The translations under genes and the position numbers were made by a program. From positions 224,836,001 to 224,900,000 of the forward strand of contig NC_091247.1 of assembly GCF_042477335.2 (NCBI RefSeq): 64,000 nucleotides of DNA. The letters are read 5' to 3'. A model generated the notes under the pieces. That model searched no databases. It saw nothing but the letters and a program-made list of their open reading frames with translations, and was not told the DNA's origin. Below are positions 9,133-64,000 of this stretch, piece after piece. Origin of the DNA: Ovis canadensis. Taxonomy: Eukaryota > Chordata > Mammalia > Artiodactyla > Bovidae. Position 1 is the first letter of the stretch. Every line of letters starts with the position of its first letter.

Positions 9133-10110
9133 CTGCCCTGAGGTGTGCTGTAGGGGAGACTGTGCTGCCAGAGGGTAGGAGAGGGGTCAAGGAGAGTCAG
9201 GCGCATGGGCGTGCTCTCCACGTGCCACCGGAAGTGGCTGGAGAGCACAAGAAGTCGCCCTCCCCTGGCCTGACTCCCCAGCTCGGCAGAGTCGAGGAAG
9301 AATCCAGGGTCTTGGGAATGGGTTCTGCCACCACCTGCCGCCTGTCAGCCTCTAATGCGGCCACAGCCCCGTTCCCAGAACGTGTCCCTGCCCTCCTCCT
9401 AGTGGCCTTCACCTCCCAAGTATGTTCTGGTTCTTGCCCCGTGCTGGCGGGAGGACTAATGGCCGGAGGGACCACCAATAAAGTTCTTGGTGTCCCCTCA
9501 CTTCCCACTGGTACACGCAACACACACACAGAATCACACACTCATGAACCACATTTACACACATTCACATCCTGACTAGCCCATGCTCACATGCATATCT
9601 ACACACCCACACAACCACATCCACGAGTGCCTGTGTTACTTTCCACTCACAGAGACCCAGCAGCAAGGGCTGTAGTTCTCAGCGGCTGCCTGGACTCAGC
9701 CGACCTCCCTGCACCTGGATGCTGCTCTCGGGGGTGCCGGTGCCTTCACCTGGCTGGCTGCTGCCTCAGTTTCCACCCGTTGTGGCTGAGGGAAGTTGAG
9801 TCTGGGGGTAGGGAGGCAGCAGGGTTGTTTTCAGAGTTCCTTAGTCACCGTGACCAGCCAGTTTGGTGGCCCAGAGGCCCTTTCCTAAGTTTGTTACAAA
9901 CTGGCCCTTGGACTTTCCAGCTCCTGTGGCCTCAAGGTGATTCCTGAATCTCCTCACGTAGGTATCCATTTCCTGACTTGGAAAAATGGAAGGTGGGCAC
10001 TTTACCTTGTTGACTGGGCTGCCAGTAAGCTCAGGGTACTAGGGTGGCTTAGCATAGGCTGCGACTGTCCTTAGAGAAGTGGGACTGCTTCCTCCTCATC
10101 AATTTGTCCT
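9133..10110. other. Upstream intergenic region of CYP2D14
   Basis: No gene is visible here. The part at about 9510-9620 is CA-rich and low in complexity ('acacacacacagaatcacac'). The rest is GC-rich single-copy-looking DNA that may hold distal CYP2D14 control sites. Confidence 0.4.
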
Positions 10111-10864
10111 TCAGTTCAGTCTCTCAGTCGTGCCTGACTCTTGCGACCCCATGGACTGCTGCGCACCAGGCTTCCCTGTCCATCACCAACTCCCGGAGTT
10201 TGCCTAAACTCATGTCCATCGAGTCAGTGATGCCATCCAACCATCTCATCCTCTGTCGTCCCCTTCTCCCTTTGCCTTCAGTCTTTCCCAGCATCAGGGT
10301 CTTTTCAAGTGAGTCAGTTCTTCCCATCAGGTGGCCAAAGTTTTGGAACTTCAGCTTCAGCATCAGTCCTTCCAATGAACAGTCAGGGTTGATCTCCTTC
10401 AGAATGGACTGGCTGGATCTCCTGGCAGTCCAAGGGACTCTCAAGAGTCTTCTCCAACACCACAGTTCAAAAGCATCGATTCTTTGGCTGTCAGCCTTCT
10501 TCACAGTCCAACTCTCCCATCCATACATGACCACTGGAAAAACCATAGCTTTGACCATGGACCTTTGTCAGCAAAGGAACATCTCTGCTTTTTAATATGC
10601 TGTCTAGTTTGGTCATAGCTTTTCTTGCAAGGAGCAAGCATCTTTAATTTCATGGCTGCAAAATCATCATCTGCAGTGATTTTAGAACCCAAGAAAATAA
10701 AGTCTCTCAATGTTTCCATTGTTTCCCCATCTATTTGCCATGAAGTAACGGGACTGGATGCCATGATCTTAGCTTTTTGCCTGTTGAGTTTTAAGCCAGC
10801 ATTTTCACCCTCCTCTTTCACTTTCATCAAGAGGCTCTTCAGTTCCTCTTTGCTTTTGTCTTTG
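10111..10864 (-). mobile_element. BovB (RTE) LINE, 3' part, antisense
   Basis: The left edge is the BovB 3' end read in reverse ('tcagttcagtctctcagtcg'), and the body runs back into the end of the reverse-transcriptase frame (minus-strand KSLLMKVKEEGENAGLKLN). The copy is truncated at its 5' side and carries stops and indels. BovB entered ruminant genomes by horizontal transfer. Confidence 0.9.
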
Positions 10865-12800
10865 AACATCAGGTGTTAAAACTTCAGAAGACAAGGGGAT
10901 GGAAACCAGATGGGGATGTAGTTTCTTGACCTCTCACAGGCCTGCCAAGGACCTCAAGGAATGGATTCCTGGGCCTCCCCACTCTCTATGGGTCCAGTCC
11001 ACTCTGGCTGCAGCCCCTTACCCTCTGATCCTGACTGTGGCTTATTCCAGTCCTCCAGCAAAGGTGCAAATGCAAACCTTGGTACCGCCCTGCACGAGTG
11101 TGTATCACCTCCAGACTGGAATGACGGCCACCAGGCACTCCCTCTTGGTCAGCCTCTTGCCTCCTCCAGGCAAGGGGTTGGTCACTTTATGCCAGGGTTC
11201 TGCTAGCCTCAGAACCCTCCAACAACTCAAGGGGTAAGATTTGAGGTTGAGTTTTTGAACCAGTGAAGCTGATGGGAACTCAGAGGTCCAAACCCATTCA
11301 AATGTAAAGGCATGGGAACTCAGAGGGTGGGGCAGGGGGCATTTCCAGGGCAGGCCTGGTCAAGCCCCCTGCGCCCCAGCCATCCCCGGAGTATGTGAGG
11401 CAACCTTTCTTTCTGAACACAGCTGGAGTAGTTCAGGGTCCTGGAGGCTGAGAGCCTGGAGGAGGCACTCTGCCCTCCTGTACCCCCTCTTACCCTGTTC
11501 CCTCCCTCGCACCCCACCCCCCAACAGTGAGAGGACCGGTTCTTCCCCGGTTGCCTTTGACGGGATTGAGTGCTTGTGGTCTCCAGGTGGGGGTCGTCAA
11601 CATTTGCAATCCCTGCTTGGCTTGTGCAAGCGGCTCCTCCCCTTCCAAATTCCCACATCCCCACTCTCCTGCCAGGCCCGGGGCCAGCGGGTGGGGCTGG
11701 CTGGGGCCCAACTGGTCTTGCTCAACTTATCCAGCCTTTCCTGTGTCTTGCCTTGGCCAAGGCTTGGATTCTGCTGGGCTCTATCGGGACACACCCTGTG
11801 CCGGTTGCTGGGCTGGGGGAGGGATGGCAAGAGTGGGCCCCTGCTTCAAAGTGCTCTCGACCAAGAGGAGAAGGGAGCCGGGAGGTGACACCCCAGGCCA
11901 GCAGTTGCAGGGATGGCTTTGAGGGCTGTGGGGTTTCCCCAAGCTGGAGTAGACTTTCTGGGAAAACCCCCTGGAGGACTTTGGGTGGCTTGGGACTGCA
12001 AACCGAGGTAACCTGACTGCAGGGTTAAGGCACCACTGCAAACCAGCAGGACGGTGGCAGCTCCAGGTGGAGCTTTTAGTCTGGCAGAGGACTGGATCGT
12101 GGGAAACTCGGGTTCTTGGGCCTCCAGGAGGCAGGAAGACCAGCTTTGAGGCCACTGAAAAGACCAAGAGGGGAAGACCCGGGGGGAGCCCTGGGGACTT
12201 CTCAGAGCAAGCCGGTGGTCTCCATCGGCCTCAGTTGAACGTTTCTGTCCCAGTCGGCAGCACTCTTCCACCCTGGACGGCCAGAGAGTCCGGTGGTACT
12301 GGTGGGGCTGGCAGGATGGTCGTCACAGCTTTGTCACAGTGGCCCCGTTAAACTGCCCCCATCTACCCTTTGTTTTGTGTCATGCCCTCTGCAAACAGTC
12401 ACTCTAATGGACGTATGAAAGGCAGTGACAGATACACTCGTTATTCAGGCAGTGCCCTCCAAACACCGGGGATGAGGGCTCTAGTCCAGGACAGGGTGGC
12501 CTTGGGGAACACCTCAATCATGAGGTCAACGCCCTGTTTCAATCCTTGTGCAATCGTAGCCTTGGATTACCCTGCACTCACACGCCAGGCGCTGCTGTTC
12601 ACACCCCATGCTCCCCACCCCATTTAAGGCTTTATGGTTCCCAAGGCACGGAATCTCAGAGGTCACAGCAGTGGGTCAAAGTCACAGAGCACCATTAGGG
12701 TCGATCTCAAAACTCAGGCTCTGGACCACTGCTCTACAGCGGAAATACACTTCTATGAGGCCCGAGGGCCAGCATTTAAGTTCCTGCAGCCTTACCATTT
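10865..12800. other. Intergenic DNA, no gene seen
   Basis: GC-rich sequence with many short open frames but no phase-matched exon chain, RNA gene or clear repeat that I can support. Confidence 0.35.
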
Positions 12801-12859
12801 TAGAAACACGCTCAGGCGGCCCTTGCTGGCTTCTGCTCTGGTGAAGCGGCTGGTGTTGG

Positions 12860-13430
12860 AGGGATGGGCACCCCGCCCCCTTCTCTCCCCTTCCCCCTTC
12901 CCCCCCCACCCCCCGCACACCTCAGGGTCGCAGGTGTTGGCCCTGGCAGGGAAGGCGCCTCCGGACCCCCGAGACCGGGCCTGAGTCCTGAGTCCGGGGA
13001 GACGTCAGCAAGATGGCGGGGAGCAGCGCCCAGGCACGGAGACACGGCCCTGGACCCCCAGGGCGACACGGCGCAAGCTCCCTGGAAAGCAGGTGGGCAG
13101 CTGCAGTGCCCAGCGAGGGCGCGGGGAAAGTTGGTGGCGTTTCGCTCGCTCCTTGCCCCGCCCCCGCGGCAGACACCCCCTCAGTTCCCGCTGCTGCCTG
13201 GGGCGCGGGAGGAGTGGGAGCCGGCTCTGGCAGGTATGGGGGGCCCCTCCGGCCCAGCGGTCTCACCTGACTCCGGTACAGCCCGCTGGGATCCAGGCTG
13301 TGACCGCGCCTTCAAGGACAACGAGGGGCGGGGCCGGGAGCCGCGGGGTGCAGGCCGATTCCTCGCGTGGTTTTCTGGGAACTGGGCTGGGCAAGACAGC
13401 AAAGTTCTGGAGCTTGCCTGCACAGTGTGA
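12860..13430. promoter_or_regulatory. Orphan CpG island / candidate promoter
   Basis: CpG dinucleotides are dense from about 12930 to 13360, unlike the flanks. The island contains a GC box (CCGCCCCCGCGG near 13157), a CRE-like GACGTCA near 13003 and, just after it, AAGATGGCGG at 13011-13020, the form taken by YY1 sites and start codons of ubiquitous promoters. From the ATG at 13013 an open frame reads 27 residues to a possible donor AAAGCAG|gtgggc at 13093. It lies between the CYP2D14 promoter and the TCF20 3' end, so neither gene explains it. Confidence 0.45.
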
Positions 13431-13818
13431 ACTTGCCTCAGGCTACATATAGGTTAAGGTGGTCACCTGAACCTTGTGTTTTGAACCGCGGTTTAAAAAC
13501 TTAACTCTTAAAAAATACACCAACACTGCACACCTATCACAGAATGGTCAAAATCCAGAACACTGACACCACCCAACTCCGACAAGGGTGAACTCTCATT
13601 CCCTGCGGGTGGGTGGGATGCAGACTGGGGCAGCCACTTTGGAAGACAGTTTGGCAGTTGCTTATTAAAAACAAAAAGAAAAAACCTTGCACACTTGTGT
13701 TTATAGCAATTTTATTCATAATTGTTAAAGAGTGGAACAACTGTCTTCCAGTAGGTGAATGGATAAACTGGGGAGCATCCGGGCAACAGAATATTCAAGA
13801 GAAGAGAAACTGAGCCTC

Positions 13819-14499
13819 TTAAAGGTGAAAGAGAGTGAAAAAGCTTAAAACTCAACATCCAGAACACTAAGCTCATGACATTTGGTCCCATCACTTCATG
13901 GTAAATAGATGGGGAAAAAAAATGGACACAGCAACACTTTATTTTTGGGGGCTCCAAAATCACTGCAGATGTGACTGCAGCCACAAAAGTAAAAGATGCT
14001 TGCTTCTTGGAAGAAAAGCTATGACAAACCTAGACAGTGTATTCAAGAAGAGACATCACTTTGCCAACAAAGGTCCATATAATCAAAGCTATGGTTTTCC
14101 AAGTAGTCGTGTTTGGGTGTGAGAGTTGGACCATAAGGAGGGCTGAGTGCCGAAAAACTGATGCTTTTAAACTGTGCTGCTGGAGAACAGTGTCTCTTGG
14201 ACAGCAAGGGACCAGTCAGTCCTAAAGGAAATCAACCCTGGAAAGACTGATGCTGAAGTTGAAGCTCCAATACTTTGGCCAGTTGATGTGAAGAGCCGAC
14301 TCACTGGAAAAGACTCTGATGCCAGGAAAGAATGAGAGCAGAAGGGGATGAGAGAGGATGAGATGATGGCATCACTGACTCAATGGACATGAGTCTAAGC
14401 AAACTCCAGGAGACTGTGAAGGACAGGGACGCCTGGGGTGCTACAGTCCATGGCATCACAAAGAGTCGGACCCTGAGCAACCAAACAAGAAGAAGTGAG
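13819..14499 (+). mobile_element. BovB LINE fragment, sense
   Basis: It contains the BovB block 'aactcaacatccagaacact' and runs to the 3' end block 'aaagagtcggaccctgagca'. It is 5'-truncated, with internal stops. Confidence 0.85.
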
Positions 14500-14746
14500 C
14501 TATCATGCCATGAAAAGGCATGGAGGAACCTTAAATGCCGATTACCAAATAAGAAACCAATGTAAAAAGGCTACATACTGTGTAACTCCAACTATATGAC
14601 ATTCTGGAAAAGACAAAAACTATGGACACAGTAAAAGATCCGTGGTTGCCAGGGGTAAAAGGAGGGAGGGATAAAGAGAGGGAGCACAGAGAATTTTCAC
14701 AGCAGTGAAGCTGCTCTGTATGATACTATTGGTGTTGACATGTCAT

Positions 14747-14949
14747 CATGGGCTTCCCTGGTGGCTCAGAGGCAAACAAGCTGCCTGCCAATGCAGATGT
14801 GGGTTTGAACCCCGGGGTCGAAAGATATCCTGGAGAAGGAAATGGCAGCCACTCCAGTATTCGTGCCTGGGAAATCCCATGGACAGAGGAGCCTGGTGGG
14901 CTACAGTCCATGTTGTCACTGAGTTGGACAAGACTTAATGATTAAACAA
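14747..14949 (+). mobile_element. Bov-tA SINE, sense
   Basis: It starts 'gggcttccctggtggctcag', continues with the 'ggagaaggaaatggcagcca' and 'gaggagcctggtgggctaca' blocks, and ends near 'gattaaacaacagcaa'. A likely target duplication 'catgtca' flanks it on both sides. Confidence 0.9.
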
Positions 14950-15222
14950 CAGCAAACCCATGTCACTGTATGTTTGTCCAAACTCAGAGTGCACACCACC
15001 AAGAGTGAACCCCAACATAAACTATGGGCTGTGGATGACAATGATGTGTTGATGCAAGTTCACCAAAGAAAAGGCACTTCTCTGGTGGGGAATGTTGATA
15101 CTGGGGGAGGCTGTGCATGTGTGTGGGGGTAGAGGATGTGTGGGAAATCTCCATGCCTTCTGCTCAACACTGCAATGAACCTAAAACTGCTCTAGAAATA
15201 AAGTCTGTCCAAAAAATATGGA

Positions 15223-16084
15223 GAACTCAAAAGTGTGGCAGGAGCTGAAATGCCCACGAACAGCTGAAGCTTCTTGCAGAAGCCGGAAAGCTAGAGTTGG
15301 GAGTGAGGCGTGGAACAGGGCCACTCCCCAGTGAATGGTCACTTCAGGAGCCAGTTTGAGGAACCATCACCAGTGTTTTACTCAAAGTATCATCAGCCCA
15401 GTCAAAAGAATTTAAAAAAGGCAAAATGAAGAAACAACCATTTGCTGTCAGCAAAGTATTTTCCTGACGATACGTTCAAGGTTTGTGGTTTAAGCCTAAT
15501 ACCTGCAATCTCTCAATCTCATCTGAACTGTGTTAATGCCAAGACCAGACAGGATGCCAAGGAAATAAAAAAAACATCATTCCTATGCAAGTTCCGTGGC
15601 TCACACAGCACACCCACCCACACCTCCATCCTGGTGGAGCAAAATGAGAAATGGACCACACTGCATTATAACAAAATTAATCTGCCATTTCTGGAGCCTC
15701 AAACTGATAAGCACACCAGAACTCATTTATAATTGCTTATTTCTACTTCACAACATCCCTTCCAGTGTTTCTGTTCTCTAAAACAAAGTCCATTAACACT
15801 GCATTATTTTTTAATAAGCTTTAAAATTCACGTTGATTGGAATTTTGTCCTCCTCTCAAGTAATCTGGCCATCCTCACACACAGCTGAGTTCCACACGCC
15901 AGGCTGAGCGGCTAGAACTGTCCTTGGTTGGGATCATTCCAGGGTCTGCTGCAAGGGCCCTGGGCCTGCGGGAGGCCTAGGTGGCTGGGCCAGTCTGAGG
16001 GCAGCCACCTCTGCAGCAGAACCAGAGCCAGCCCGAGGGCTGGAATGGGAGGAGAAAGAGACGCGTTTGCTTCAAACAAAAAAG
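15223..16084. other. Intergenic DNA 3' of TCF20
   Basis: I see no exon or clear repeat here. It separates the L1 at 13.5-15.2 kb from the likely TCF20 polyA site. Confidence 0.35.
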
Positions 16085-17359
16085 GAAACAAGGTTAAAAT
16101 GAAGTTTATTATTTTTTTGATTTTTTTTTTGTTTTTTAAATAAAACTGTTTGTGAAACAGCTATTTTATCCCCACAGCAGAGTGACCCCTGAAAGATGCA
16201 CTAACCCCTTCTTAAGGCCTTAACAAGATTTTTTTTTGTACTTTTTTTCTTTTTTTAAAACTCAGATATTTAAAAATTATACAATTTACAAAACAAAACA
16301 AAACAACACAACATAGAGAATCATGTAGCGTGGGGCTGCTCAACTGACAGGCTCCCTTTTCCTTTATAAAAGTGAAAGCAAAAGAAGAAAGGGTGGAGTG
16401 GGTGCTCCTCGTCAGCTTACCCCACGTGACCACACCTGACACCATCCTTCCCTGTGTTCACTCCCATGGCGTAGGTTCGTCCCGTCCGCCCTGTGGGTCA
16501 GGGCACAACAGCTGCCTGGAATGTGCCCAGGGGCGGCCATCCCTTGATCCTGCCAGCCGAGCCGCTTTGTGGGACCCTCGGGGCTCTCACCGGCCAAGGA
16601 CCCAGGACACAGTTGTGACCGTGGGGCCTCCGCCTTGGGGCATCCGCCAATGTCCCCTCCCCCGAAAAAAAATAAAAATTTAAAAAATAATAAATAAATA
16701 GTGTTTCTGGAAATGAAAAAGATTTATTTTTGTGTTTAAACATCATTCTCCCATTCTTGAAAACACGGACCATTCCCCACTTCCCTCCCCCTCGACCTTC
16801 CCACTTTTGAGACAAATTACTGACAAAGACATGGTTTGGTGTGGTTCATCTGTTTTTCTGACCCCAGGTCTAGAGTCTCTGAATTGTGTGAGCTGGGCCA
16901 AGGATCTAAGCCACCCCTGTCCTTGTGAGATCAGAGTTTGTTCGGTTCAATTTCACATTTAAATTTCACGTCATTGGAACAAATTTGGAGTTCTTTAACT
17001 AGATAATTTTAAAATAGAATCAAAAGGGATAGCGCACCTTTCATTTAAACAAAGTCTTTCCAGACTAAAAATAGATTTATATATATATATTTTTATCCCT
17101 CCCTTTTAATTCCCCCCACCCTTTCCCATCATCCCACCCCCTCCCCCCTCCCCCCACACTGTCACTATGGAGATTGTGTCCATGGAAACAGCCATTCCAA
17201 CTTCTTGGGCCTCTCTTTCCTGTGGTGTCACCGGTTTGAGAGTGATGTAAGAATTTAGGAAGGAAGTGCTGGCGCGGGCAGGCACGCGGGGTGGGGCGGG
17301 GTGGGGTGTGGCTGCACAGGAGGACCGTTTCCATTCCATCACGAGTATCCACCGCCTTC
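16085..17359 (-). other. TCF20: TCF20 3' UTR (last exon, noncoding part)
   Basis: This follows the VRLWR stop at 17360-17362 without a break. It is AT-rich with long T- and A-runs and a TA repeat near 17080-17090, typical of a conserved long 3' UTR. It is inferred from position, and the end depends on the polyA signal chosen. Confidence 0.6.
16105..16110 (-). terminator. Candidate polyadenylation signal of TCF20
   Basis: The minus strand reads AATAAACTTCATTTTAACC. It lies about 1.25 kb after the stop of the last exon, a plausible TCF20 3' UTR length. Other AATAAA-like words on this strand near 16690-16730 could be used as well. Confidence 0.45.

Positions 17360-64000
<46,641 letters not shown>

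Larger units (their letters stand above)
13500..15222 (+). mobile_element. L1 LINE 3' part, split by two later insertions
   Basis: L1 3' sequence is seen at 13500-13818, 14500-14746 and 14950-15222 in the same orientation, ending near an 'aaataaagtctgtcc' tail. A BovB piece and a Bov-tA SINE fill the gaps. No L1 protein is intact. Confidence 0.7.

Noticed and set aside
10124-10558. 144-residue minus-strand open frame ([21 protein letters not shown]...)
   Set aside because: It is the same BovB C-terminal sequence seen in several other copies of the window.
13013-13270. 85-residue open frame from AAGATGGCGG
   Set aside because: The island is GC-rich, so open frames are expected by chance. I report the island but not a protein.

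Overview
This is mammalian nuclear DNA from a ruminant artiodactyl. The evidence is many BovB (RTE-type) LINE pieces, Bov-tA and Bov-A2 SINEs with AGC-repeat tails, tRNA-derived CHR-type SINEs and artiodactyl L1s. The genes fit the region orthologous to human 22q13.2 (cattle chromosome 5): a CYP2D gene followed by the 3' half of TCF20, both on the minus strand. I read the CYP2D gene as the CYP2D14 ortholog. I cannot name the species from sequence alone.

Layout. (1) 1-3.4 kb: an L1 relic, then a small spliced plus-strand gene that I do not recognise. It has 7-8 short exons whose splice phases all agree and ends with a stop codon and an AATAAA signal. (2) 3.4-4.8 kb: a short spacer between two genes that converge tail to tail. 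(3) 4.8-9.1 kb: a complete nine-exon CYP2D gene on the minus strand, encoding 500 residues, with an intact haem loop, a polyA signal and an HNF4-type promoter site. (4) 9.1-16.1 kb: intergenic DNA with a BovB copy, a CpG-rich island near 12.9-13.4 kb that no gene here explains, and an L1 broken by two later insertions. (5) 16.1-64 kb: the 3' part of TCF20 on the minus strand. It comprises the end of the giant coding exon (61478-64000 and beyond), two short zinc-finger exons, an optional exon with its own stop codon, and a last exon with an alternative stop and 3' UTR. The introns are full of transposons. The densest cluster (34.05-41.45 kb) is a nest of insertions inside a split MER5A-like DNA transposon.

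The two recognised genes are neighbours but not functional partners. The CYP2D product is a membrane-bound drug-metabolising monooxygenase of the endoplasmic reticulum. TCF20 is a nuclear chromatin-associated coregulator. No bacterial-type operon, CRISPR array or new defence system is present, and none would be expected. The most promising under-described items are the unnamed spliced gene at 534-3338, the orphan CpG island, and the transposon archaeology, including a BovB copy with a twin-priming inversion. All splice sites and repeat edges were read by eye. Family names of repeats come from recalled consensus sequences, not from a search.
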